Assembly: GCA_036505485.1 (NCBI GenBank)
Contig: DASXTK010000306.1
Location: 1 to 21,103, forward strand
From: DASXTK01 sp036505485
GTDB taxonomy: Bacteria; Actinomycetota; Acidimicrobiia; Acidimicrobiales; VFJN01
DNA: 21,103 nucleotides
Direction of reading: 5' to 3'
Shown one piece after another: positions 1-6,710 of this stretch. Numbering within the stretch: position 1 is the first letter of the stretch; each line of letters opens with the position of its first letter. Below the pieces are notes generated by a model. That model was not told where the DNA came from. It did no database searches and saw nothing but the letters and a program-made list of their open reading frames with translations. A program made the position numbers and the translations under genes.

Positions 1-582
1 ATCGCCGCCCAGCTCGAGCCGCCCGACGGGTGGGCGGGAGCGGTGGTCACGGCCGAGAGCGACGCCGAGGGCGCCTTCGTGATCTGCCGGGCGCTACGGC
101 GGCGCGACGTCCCCGTCCAGCCGGTGCTCGTGCTGGTGGCCGGGAACCAGCTGGGGGACCTCGAGTTGCGGGAGGACCTCTTCGACGACTTCTGCCTCAC
201 CCCGTTCCACCCCAAGGAGCTGGAGGCCCGGCTGCGGCTCCTGGCCTGGCGGGCCGGGCGGGCCACCGGGCCCGAGGTCGTGGAGTACGGCGACCTCGTC
301 ATCAACCTCGAGACCTACCAGGCGGCGGTCGGCGGGCGGCCGCTCGACCTCACCTACATGGAGCACGAGCTCCTCAAGTTCTTCGCCACCCACCCCGGCA
401 AGGTCTTCACCCGGGAGACGCTGCTGTCGCGGGTGTGGGGCTACGAGTACTACGGCGGGGCCCGCACGGTGGACGTCCACATCCGGCGACTCCGGGCCAA
501 GCTCGGCGAGGAGCACGCCAACCTGATCCAGACCGTCCGCTCGGTGGGCTATCGCTTCGGCCAGTCACGTTGGGGGACGTGA
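1..582 (+). CDS. GlnR-like OmpR-family transcriptional regulator (5' partial)
   Basis: The reading frame is open from the first base, so the N-terminus lies outside the window; the GTG at 43 is an internal valine. The C-terminal half is a clear OmpR/PhoB winged-helix domain: the RPLDLTYMEHELL entry, the VFTRETLLSRVWG recognition region, and TVDVHIRRLRAKLG followed by a VGYRF end. The spacing and wording (GDLVINLETY, GRPLDLTY, WGYEYYGGARTVDVH) closely resemble actinobacterial GlnR, the global nitrogen regulator. GlnR is an orphan regulator with a receiver domain that does not depend on phosphorylation. The visible receiver part also looks atypical: no aspartate sits where the phosphoacceptor is expected, and the usual KPF motif reads LTPF. 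DNA binding is near certain; the GlnR subfamily is a family-based inference. The gene is convergent with the small ORF at 595-750. Confidence 0.85.
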   Translation: MAAQLEPPDGWAGAVVTAESDAEGAFVICRALRRRDVPVQPVLVLVAGNQLGDLELREDLFDDFCLTPFHPKELEARLRLLAWRAGRATGPEVVEYGDLVINLETYQAAVGGRPLDLTYMEHELLKFFATHPGKVFTRETLLSRVWGYEYYGGARTVDVHIRRLRAKLGEEHANLIQTVRSVGYRFGQSRWGT

Positions 583-594
583 CCGCCCAACCCT

Positions 595-750
595 CTACTT
601 GTTGAGGGCGATCAGCTCGCTGCCCTCATGACGGGCCTCGGCGTCGGTCTGCAAGGACCAGCCGAGCAGGGCGGCGGCCACGGCGCCGGACATGATGACC
701 CCGACCGGGATCAGCAGCAGGGCGATGACGATGAGGGCGGCACCGAGCAT
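595..750 (-). CDS. Small membrane protein (51 aa), unknown function
   Basis: This short ORF starts with ATG at 750 and stops with TAG at 595. Residues 3-30 are an almost unbroken hydrophobic stretch (ALIVIALLLIPVGVIM, then AVAAALLG), consistent with one long or two tight membrane segments. A short polar tail rich in Glu, Asp and His follows. The start lies 10 nt after the ridA stop at 761, so it is probably translated from the same message as the last gene of the minus-strand operon. No strong Shine-Dalgarno is visible, which fits coupling to ridA. I do not recognise the family. Reality is supported by tight operon placement, membrane-like composition and the 12-nt gap to the convergent regulator. 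A chance ORF remains possible. Confidence 0.6.
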   Translation of the reverse strand: MLGAALIVIALLLIPVGVIMSGAVAAALLGWSLQTDAEARHEGSELIALNK

Positions 751-760
751 GACGGTGACG

Positions 761-1129
761 CTAGCGGTCCCCGCCGACCCAGGCCCAAGCCTCGATCTCG
801 ACCAGTGCCCCGATGGGCAGCTCGGCCACGCCGACCGCGGAGCGGGCCGGACGATGGTCGCCGAAGCAGTCGATGTACACCTCGTTCATGACCGTGTAGT
901 CGCTCATGTGGCGCAGGAACACGGTGGTCTTCACCACCTGATCGAGCCGGGCGTCCTGGGTGGCCAGCTGGGCCTGAAGGTTGGCGATGGCCTGGCGCAG
1001 CTCTCCGGCGGTTCCGCCTGCGGCGAGTCGACCCGAGTCCCCCATGCCAACCTGTCCGGACACGATCAGCCAGTCGCCGGCCCGGACGATGGGCGTGTAG
1101 GCGCCGACGGGTTTGGGGGCTGTGGTCAT
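761..1129 (-). CDS. RidA/YjgF/YER057c-family reactive imine deaminase
   Basis: The 122-residue protein has the length and motifs of the RidA family: a GDWLIVSGQVG segment near residues 18-28, a long helix rich in Gln/Leu, and the signature PARSAVGVAELP followed by EIEAWAWV at residues 94-117. Arg96 corresponds to the substrate-carboxylate arginine of RidA, and the acidic pair in EIEA is kept. RidA proteins hydrolyse enamine/imine intermediates to ketones and ammonia, usually as cytosolic trimers. It lies 35 nt downstream of a molybdenum hydroxylase-like gene and 10 nt upstream of a small membrane protein. An upstream oxidase that releases imines would explain a dedicated RidA (inference). A TAGGGT box at 1144-1139, 9 nt before the ATG, could be an internal near-leaderless promoter. 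Confidence 0.9.
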   Translation of the reverse strand: MTTAPKPVGAYTPIVRAGDWLIVSGQVGMGDSGRLAAGGTAGELRQAIANLQAQLATQDARLDQVVKTTVFLRHMSDYTVMNEVYIDCFGDHRPARSAVGVAELPIGALVEIEAWAWVGGDR

Positions 1130-1164
1130 CGCCGCAGGACCCTACTGCCTGATCGAACTTTGGG

Positions 1165-2727
1165 TCAGCCCCGGATTCGCTGGCCGGTGGGCCAGTCGGT
1201 CGGGCGTCCCTGGGCGATCCAGGTGGCGGCAGCCACCGCGGCGAACACCGCGTCGGAACCGTTGACCGGGGGACCGTCATCGGGTTCCAGCGTGATCTCG
1301 ATGGGTGGCGTGTCCACGGCCCGGAGAACGCCGAAGCTGCGGATGGTGAGGTCGTGGACCTCTCCATCGGGGTCGACGGCCAGGGCTTCGTTGCTCACCC
1401 AGCCCAGTGCCATGTGGCTGGCGCCGATGCAGTAGGACCGGAGGACGACCTCGTCCAGGGGCTGGCCGCAGCGGACCTGGACCTCGACCAGAGGTTCCGG
1501 ACCGAGGACCACGCGTGCCCGGGCGGTCGCTCCCTCAGGCGAGGCGATCTCCACCGGCCGATCGGACGTCCCGGCCAGAAGGATCAGGGCCTCGGCCCAA
1601 CCCGCGGCTCGCACATTGACCGAGGTCGGGGGCCCGGAGACCTCGACCTCCTCGATCTGGATCTTCGGCGCCACTCGGTGGATGGCCTCTGCGATCCCCG
1701 GGGTGTGGACGACGCGGATCACGCCAGTGCCGTCGGCTCGGACTCCGCCCGCGATGGGCGGGCGTTTCGGGCCCAGGCGCACGCTGTCCTCGCGGGCCAG
1801 CACGACGCGGACCGTGCGGCCGTGCTGGCGGGCCAGCTCCCGGGCCGCGGCCGCAGCCACCGAGTCGGTCTTGCCGCCGAAGGCCCCGCCGTTGGCCAGA
1901 GGCGTGGCCGGTTCGCCGTCCGGGGCGCACCAGGAGGCGTCGAGCTCCAGGTAGGCGGGCTCGACCCAGCTGGTGCGGAGGGTGGCGTCCCAGTCGCCGG
2001 GCGGCAGGTCCAGTGGAGGCGCCGCAGGGGTCGTGGTTCGCCGGCCTTGGATCTTGCCAGCGTTGGCGCGGGCCTCCTCCAAGGTCTCGGCCACCGCCCA
2101 GCCGCCGCGGCCATCCGGGACCGCGACCAGGGCGTCGGCCGGTGCGGTGTCGTCGGCGAAACCACCCAGCCCCAACGCCACGTCGGGGGCGACCCGTTGG
2201 GGGCTGCGTCCCTCGATCGTGGCGCGGCGACTCGCGGCATCCAGGTCCCGGGAAGCGGGCGCGGAGTCCGCCTGCCAGGCGTCGAGGATGGTGCGCCAAC
2301 CGGTGCACCGGCAGAGGTGGGCCAGGAGCGCCTGCTCGACTGCGCCCAGATCATCGACCGCGGTCCCCTTGGCCCGCAGGGCATGCAGGCGGACCACGAT
2401 GCCCGGTGTGCAGAAGCCACACTGGCTTGCTCCGGTGGCGCAGAACGCCTCGGCCCACCGCTGAGCGCTCTCGGTCGGCAGGCCCTCCAGGGTGGTGATC
2501 GACCGGTCCCGGACCCGACGGGCCGGGGTCACGCAGGCCACGCGGGGCTGGCCATCCACCAGCACCGTGCAACAGCCGCACTGACCTTGGGGACTGCAGC
2601 CATCCTTGAGCGAGCGATGGCCCAGCTGCTCCCGCAACACGGTCAACAGGCTGGTGCCGTCGTCGGCCACCTCGACCGGCCGCCCGTCGACCTCGAAGCT
2701 GAGCGGCATCGGGCCCGCGTCAGCCAT
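1165..2727 (-). CDS. Fused [2Fe-2S] and molybdopterin-binding hydroxylase-like protein (xanthine dehydrogenase family, compact)
   Basis: Residues 7-150 are a complete xanthine dehydrogenase-type [2Fe-2S] subunit. It has a plant-ferredoxin-like cluster (Cys44, 50, 52/53, 65) and the second cluster with CGFC (103, 106) and CRC (139, 141). The rest matches parts of the molybdenum-binding large subunit: an AETLEEARANAGKIQG segment, VEPAYLELDASW, the GGAFGGK loop near 280-286, LGPKRPPIAGGVRADG, and a C-terminal PPIEITLEPDDGPP. At 520 residues, the large-subunit part is about half the usual size. The family's catalytic GxGE near the C-terminus reads NGSD here. The start at 2727 overlaps the upstream stop by 8 nt; ATG 2709 is an equal alternative. 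The 2907 start is less likely because it overlaps the upstream gene heavily. Substrate is unknown. Confidence 0.8.
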   Translation of the reverse strand: MADAGPMPLSFEVDGRPVEVADDGTSLLTVLREQLGHRSLKDGCSPQGQCGCCTVLVDGQPRVACVTPARRVRDRSITTLEGLPTESAQRWAEAFCATGASQCGFCTPGIVVRLHALRAKGTAVDDLGAVEQALLAHLCRCTGWRTILDAWQADSAPASRDLDAASRRATIEGRSPQRVAPDVALGLGGFADDTAPADALVAVPDGRGGWAVAETLEEARANAGKIQGRRTTTPAAPPLDLPPGDWDATLRTSWVEPAYLELDASWCAPDGEPATPLANGGAFGGKTDSVAAAAARELARQHGRTVRVVLAREDSVRLGPKRPPIAGGVRADGTGVIRVVHTPGIAEAIHRVAPKIQIEEVEVSGPPTSVNVRAAGWAEALILLAGTSDRPVEIASPEGATARARVVLGPEPLVEVQVRCGQPLDEVVLRSYCIGASHMALGWVSNEALAVDPDGEVHDLTIRSFGVLRAVDTPPIEITLEPDDGPPVNGSDAVFAAVAAATWIAQGRPTDWPTGQRIRG

Positions 2728-4348
2728 CGCCGATGGCGAAGAACCGACCGCCGCGGGTGCCGACGAACAGACGCCCGTGCCACAGCGCCGGGGTCGATTC
2801 GATGCACCCGCCCAGCTCGACCTGCCACAGCTGAGGTGGCGGGACAGTGGTGTTGGACACGTCGTAGGCGTGGAGGATCCCGTTGCAGTCGCCCTGGACC
2901 CAGACATCGTCCACCACGACCGGCGACTGCCAGGTGGGGCCCGGGAGGTTCACGGTCCAACGCACCGCGCCGGTCTGACGGTCCACGGCGTAGGTCGTGC
3001 CGCTGTCGGCCGGGGCGATCACCAGGTCTTCGTGCAGGGCGGGGGTGGCCCAGAACCCGGTCGGGTCGGCCAACGACCACACGATCGGATTGTCGGGCTG
3101 ACGAGGATCGAGCTTGAGCAGCTGCCCCACCTCGGCGCCGCGGGCGGTGTGGCGGTCGTTCTCCACCGCCACGTAGAGGAAACCCTCGTCGTCGATGACC
3201 ACCGAAGCGTCGGTGTCGTCGCCGGTCCAGAATCGGAACACGCGGGTCGCCGGGACTCCTTGGGGCAGCCCGGACACGTCCCATCCCTGCACCAGCCCAC
3301 CCGAGTTGGCGAAGTACACGACGCCGTCGCGGTACGCGACCGAGTTCTCGATGGACACGTCCTGCTGCCGCGACTCCAGGGACGCGATCAGCTCGTCGTC
3401 CCAGCCCGGGGCGTTGAACACCAACTCCGGGGCCACCTGGACCGACCCATCGGCGGCATAGCTGCGGTTCAGCTTCACCACGTGGAACTGGGAGTTCTCG
3501 CCGCCTTCGTACATGTAGTCGTCGATGACCAGCGGGGTGCCGTCCCAGTCGTTGTTCCACTTGGTCGGGGACACCGCAGTGGCGTCGAGGCTCCACAGCT
3601 CCCGGGGCTCGGTTCCGTCGATAGCCAGCACTCGGAGCTTGTTGTCCCGGCTGCCGTGGTACACGAGCGGGAACCCGTCGGGATCGATCGAGACCGACCC
3701 CTTGATGATGTCGCCGGTGGGGAAGGGCGGGAGGATGTCGACCCCGGTGTTGTAGTCCACGAAGTGGACGCTGCGGTCGTAGGCGCCGAACACCACCCAG
3801 GTCCGGCCGTCCCGCTCGAACACCGCAGGCTCGCCGGTCCAGCCGCTGCCGCACCAGGTCTTGGTCTCGCTGCCCACCGACGATTCGGCGCACATGCCGC
3901 CACCGCCGCCCGGATAGCTCCACAGGACCCGGGGCTGGTGCGGTACCGGACCCTCGCCGTAGTAGGTGCGGCTGGCGCTGCCTCGGAAGGTGAGCAGACC
4001 GGGGATGGCGAAGCCTGATGCCGGACGCGGCGGTGCGGGTGCCTCGGTGGAGGACGGCGTCTCCGGCGTGGTGGCGTCAGCCGAGCTCTGATCGGCCGCA
4101 CTCTGATCGTCGCCCGGCTCGGCGGCCGAGTCGTCGTCACCATCACCGGCCATGATCCGCTGGACGCCAACCGCCCCGGCGGCGATGACGAGGGCGACGA
4201 CTACGACCAGGACCAGCCGTCGCCGGTCATGGCGCGGGGCCAGATGTTGCGGCGGAGTCGCGGGCGCGTCAGAAGGAGGGGGAGGAGGTGGGGTTGGATG
4301 AACTGGACGCTCGCTCGACCGTGGGGGTCGAGACCCGGCGCGTGTCAC
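2720..4348 (-). CDS. Membrane-anchored PQQ-like beta-propeller protein
   Basis: The 542-residue product begins with a Pro-rich cytoplasmic tail (residues 13-40, including a run of prolines). An Arg-rich stop-transfer (HDRRR) and one hydrophobic helix at about 45-63 follow. The next linker, to about residue 110, is rich in Asp, Ser and Thr. The remainder is an extracytoplasmic propeller with recurring blade motifs such as VDYNTGVDI, YAVDRQTGAVRWTVN, LHAYDVSN and LFVGTRGGRFFAIGDG. Such folds occur in quinoprotein dehydrogenases and in BamB-like scaffolds. I see no signal that decides between enzyme and scaffold. The GTG start at 4348 has no clear ribosome binding site. It lies 34 nt after erpA, and its end overlaps the molybdenum hydroxylase gene, so co-translation is likely. 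It may be the membrane partner of that enzyme (inference). Confidence 0.8.
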   Translation of the reverse strand: MTRAGSRPPRSSERPVHPTPPPPPPSDAPATPPQHLAPRHDRRRLVLVVVVALVIAAGAVGVQRIMAGDGDDDSAAEPGDDQSAADQSSADATTPETPSSTEAPAPPRPASGFAIPGLLTFRGSASRTYYGEGPVPHQPRVLWSYPGGGGGMCAESSVGSETKTWCGSGWTGEPAVFERDGRTWVVFGAYDRSVHFVDYNTGVDILPPFPTGDIIKGSVSIDPDGFPLVYHGSRDNKLRVLAIDGTEPRELWSLDATAVSPTKWNNDWDGTPLVIDDYMYEGGENSQFHVVKLNRSYAADGSVQVAPELVFNAPGWDDELIASLESRQQDVSIENSVAYRDGVVYFANSGGLVQGWDVSGLPQGVPATRVFRFWTGDDTDASVVIDDEGFLYVAVENDRHTARGAEVGQLLKLDPRQPDNPIVWSLADPTGFWATPALHEDLVIAPADSGTTYAVDRQTGAVRWTVNLPGPTWQSPVVVDDVWVQGDCNGILHAYDVSNTTVPPPQLWQVELGGCIESTPALWHGRLFVGTRGGRFFAIGDG

Positions 4349-4356
4349 CCGCTCGT

Positions 4357-4371
4357 GCTGGCGAAGCCAGC
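4357..4371. terminator. Perfect 6-bp hairpin between erpA and the beta-propeller gene
   Basis: GCTGGC and GCCAGC flank a 3-nt GAA loop. It sits in the 34-nt gap between two minus-strand genes and has no T-run, so it is more likely an mRNA processing or attenuation element than a full terminator. Confidence 0.35.
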
Positions 4372-4382
4372 CCGGCGGTCAC

Positions 4383-4703
4383 TCAACTGAAGCTTTGACC
4401 GCAGCCGCACGTCCGCTGTGCGTTGGGGTTCTCGATGGCGAAGCCCGCGCCCTGCAGGCCGTCCTTGTAGTCGAGCGTTGCGCCTTCGAGGAGCATGGCG
4501 CTCGACGCATCGACGACGACCTTCACGCCGTTGAAGTCGGCCGCCTGGTCGTCCTGCGCGAAATCGGTATCGAAGAACATCTCGTAGCTGAAGCCCGAAC
4601 AGCCACCAGGCCGCACGGCGACGCGCAGCGCCAGCTCGGGCACGCCTTCGGCGTCCATGAGCGAACGCACTTTGTCGGCAGCGTTGTCGGTGAGGGCGAT
4701 CAC
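4383..4703 (-). CDS. erpA: Iron-sulfur cluster insertion protein, ErpA/HesB/IscA type
   Basis: The 106-residue protein is a full-length A-type carrier. The three cluster-binding cysteines are Cys35 in GGCSGFSY and Cys99/Cys101 in the C-terminal TCGCGQSF. The FAIENPNAQ segment just before them is also typical. A-type carriers accept [2Fe-2S] or [4Fe-4S] clusters and pass them to apo-enzymes in the cytosol. The GTG start at 4703 is set by a strong GAGGAGG Shine-Dalgarno about 9 nt upstream. It follows the SufR-like regulator by 59 nt and precedes the propeller and [2Fe-2S] molybdenum hydroxylase genes, which suggests it serves that enzyme as well as housekeeping targets. ErpA is the best name for an actinobacterial single-copy A-type protein, but SufA/IscA naming cannot be excluded. 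Confidence 0.93.
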   Translation of the reverse strand: MIALTDNAADKVRSLMDAEGVPELALRVAVRPGGCSGFSYEMFFDTDFAQDDQAADFNGVKVVVDASSAMLLEGATLDYKDGLQGAGFAIENPNAQRTCGCGQSFS

Positions 4704-4762
4704 GGTTGGGTGCCTCCTCGGTCTTTCCCCGGGTACCGGCCCATGTTACAGAGGACAGTCCA

Positions 4763-5464
4763 CTAGCCAGCAGCCATAGCCAGGGAGACCTGACACGGCG
4801 TTCGATCCAGCAGGTTGTGGAACGTGGTCACGGTCGCGCCGCCGGCGGCGTCGACGAGGCCCTCGACCATGCCCCGATGCAGCCCGCAGATCAGGTCGGG
4901 CTCGGATTCCGCCAGGTCACGGAACGGACAGTGGGCGAAGCCGACGGTGGCGCTGGCCTCCTCGTGCAGCACCGTGGGATCGAAGCCGAGGGCGTCGAGT
5001 CGAGCGACCAATCCGGCGAGACAGGCCTCGGCGTCGTCGACCGCGGTCAGGTCAGCGGTCTCCGCGTCGGTCAGACCCTGCTCCCGGCCGGCCTCGACCG
5101 CGTCCTCCGACCCGACGCGGGCGGCCTCGGCCAGACGCAGGAGCATGCGGGCCAACACCGGGAACGTCGGTGGTTCGAGTCCCAGCGATGGCGCGTCGGC
5201 GGCCAGGAAGTAACGGTGCTGGGGACGGCCCACCGCACCCCGGGCCTCGGTCTCCACGTCGAGCAGCCCGACCTCGCGCATCCGCTCCAGGTGGGGTCGC
5301 ACGGTGTTGGGGTGCAAGTCGAGAGTCTCGGCGATCTCGGCAGTGGCCAGTGGGCGCGACGATCGGGCCAACTCGAGATAGATGGCGTAACGCGTGTTGT
5401 CACCCAGGGCTTTCAGGACCGCGAGCCGAGGGCTCCGCGCTGCGTCCGGTGAGGCGTCCGACAC
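4763..5464 (-). CDS. SufR-like winged-helix regulator with predicted Fe-S cluster ligands
   Basis: Residues 12-75 form an ArsR/MarR-like winged helix (LGDNTRYAIYLELA, then IAETLDLHPNTVRPHLERMREVGLL, with the GRPQHRYFL wing at 80-87). The C-terminal part carries AHCPFRDLAESEPDLICGLHRGM and a later cysteine, giving Cys179-x13-Cys193-x30-Cys224. This resembles the cluster-binding cysteine pattern of SufR, the Fe-S sensing repressor of suf operons. Cys148 is a further candidate. The GTG start at 5464 lies 7 nt after a TAGACT box, so the mRNA is probably leaderless. It diverges from mrp and precedes erpA, both Fe-S cluster genes, so autoregulation of this divergent region in response to Fe-S status is the simplest model (inference). 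No suf operon is visible in the window. Confidence 0.85.
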   Translation of the reverse strand: MSDASPDAARSPRLAVLKALGDNTRYAIYLELARSSRPLATAEIAETLDLHPNTVRPHLERMREVGLLDVETEARGAVGRPQHRYFLAADAPSLGLEPPTFPVLARMLLRLAEAARVGSEDAVEAGREQGLTDAETADLTAVDDAEACLAGLVARLDALGFDPTVLHEEASATVGFAHCPFRDLAESEPDLICGLHRGMVEGLVDAAGGATVTTFHNLLDRTPCQVSLAMAAG

Positions 5465-5471
5465 GGCTGGG

Positions 5472-5517
5472 AGTCTACCGATAGGGCCAGAGTTTCACCG
5501 GGGAGCACCGGTAGAAT
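5472..5517. promoter_or_regulatory. Divergent leaderless promoters with mirror-image -10 boxes
   Basis: On the plus strand CGGTAGAAT (5509-5517) contains the -10 TAGAAT, 7 nt before the mrp GTG at 5525. On the minus strand CGGTAGACT (5480-5472) contains TAGACT, 7 nt before the regulator GTG at 5464. The two 9-mers are inverted copies with one mismatch, so a dimeric repressor could cover both -10 boxes. No convincing -35 is seen. Confidence 0.6.
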
Positions 5518-5524
5518 CGCCGAT

Positions 5525-6700
5525 GTGCCCGGCTCGCTCCCCACTTCCACTGAACTCATGCAGGTCCTGCGAGGAGTGGTCGATCCGGAGCTCGGCAGCG
5601 ACATCGTCGATCTCGGCATGGTGCGGTCCATCGACATCGATGACAACGCCCAGGTCGTCGTCACCATCGCCCTGACCACTGCGGGCTGTCCGCTGCGGGC
5701 CCAGATCCAGAGGGACATCAAGACCCGGGTGGGGTCGTTCGCTGGCGTGGCTTCGGTCGATCTGAGCTGGGCCGAGATGACCGCCGAAGAGAAGTCGACG
5801 GCCATGGCCAAGGCTCGCTGGAACGTCACCCAGCGTCCCGAGGACACCTCGGTACCGGTCACGGCCAAGGTCATCCTGGTGGCTTCGGGCAAGGGCGGTG
5901 TGGGGAAATCCTCGGTGACGGTGAACCTGGCCGCGGCGCTGGCCGATCGAGGCCTCACCGTGGGTGTGGTCGACGCCGACATCTGGGGGTTCTCCGTGCC
6001 CCGGATGCTGGGAGTCGAGGGCCGTCTCAGCGGCACCACCCGCGACGGCAAGAAGTACATGGTCCCCAGCGAGCGTCGCATCGGTGCCGGGGTGGTTCGT
6101 GTGGTCTCGATGGGGCTGCTGGTCGAGGGCGAGGAGACCGCGCTCATGTGGCGGGGCCTCATGTTGAACCGGGGTGTGCAGCACTTCCTCCAGGACGTGC
6201 TGTGGGGCGACGACCTCGACTATCTGCTGATCGACATGCCCCCGGGCACCGGCGACGTGCAGATGGGTGTGGCCAAGCTGCTGCCCCGGGCCGATGTCGT
6301 GGTGGTCACCACGCCAGCACGGGTGGCCCAGAAGGTGGCGGAGCGAGCGGTCGGCATGGCCCGCAAGAGCTTCCTCCGGGTCGCCGGGGTGGTCGAGAAC
6401 ATGAGCGCCTTCCGCTGCGACCATGGCGAGGACTACGCGCTGTTCGGCACCGGCGGCGGCGAGGAGCTGGCCCGCGATTCCGGCGTCCCGTTGCTCGGGT
6501 CGGTGCCGCTGGAGGCCTCGGTTTCGGCGGGCGGCGACGACGGCGCACCGGCCGTGCTGGGGGATGGTCCCGCGGCCGAGGCGTTTCGAGCCATCGCCGA
6601 GCGCATCGTCGAGGAGGCGGTGCCCCCCTCGGACATGGCCGGATGCAGTGCGCGGATGTTCGACGCCATGAACGTGGCGTTGGACGAAGCCAACGTCTGA
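5525..6700 (+). CDS. mrp: Mrp/ApbC-family Fe-S cluster carrier P-loop ATPase
   Basis: The 391-residue protein has an N-terminal MIP18/DUF59 domain (about 8-82, with DPELGSDIVDLGMV and the TAGCP cysteine at 55). A deviant-Walker P-loop SGKGGVGKSS follows at 121-130, then DADIWGFSVPRMLG and the IDMPPGTGD switch. This is the standard Mrp/ApbC/Nbp35 architecture; these proteins bind and transfer [4Fe-4S] clusters in the cytosol. The classical CxxC after ENMS is incomplete: ENMSAFRCDHG has only Cys298, so bridging-cluster binding may differ. Some actinobacterial Mrp proteins also lack it. The GTG start at 5525 follows TAGAAT by 7 nt, consistent with leaderless translation; the ATG at 5523 is out of frame. 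It diverges from the SufR-like gene and converges on the hydrolase gene with a 10-nt gap. Confidence 0.95.
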   Translation: MPGSLPTSTELMQVLRGVVDPELGSDIVDLGMVRSIDIDDNAQVVVTIALTTAGCPLRAQIQRDIKTRVGSFAGVASVDLSWAEMTAEEKSTAMAKARWNVTQRPEDTSVPVTAKVILVASGKGGVGKSSVTVNLAAALADRGLTVGVVDADIWGFSVPRMLGVEGRLSGTTRDGKKYMVPSERRIGAGVVRVVSMGLLVEGEETALMWRGLMLNRGVQHFLQDVLWGDDLDYLLIDMPPGTGDVQMGVAKLLPRADVVVVTTPARVAQKVAERAVGMARKSFLRVAGVVENMSAFRCDHGEDYALFGTGGGEELARDSGVPLLGSVPLEASVSAGGDDGAPAVLGDGPAAEAFRAIAERIVEEAVPPSDMAGCSARMFDAMNVALDEANV

Positions 6701-6710
6701 CGCCCCGCGA

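Noticed and set aside
2728..2907. Longer N-terminus for the Mo hydroxylase from 2907
   Set aside because: It would overlap the propeller gene by about 190 nt and adds a segment with no family match before the [2Fe-2S] domain.
1354..4018. Long plus-strand frames (587 and 470 codons) opposite the Mo hydroxylase and propeller genes
   Set aside because: No recognisable domains. The opposite strand has intact cluster cysteines, propeller motifs and operon spacing.
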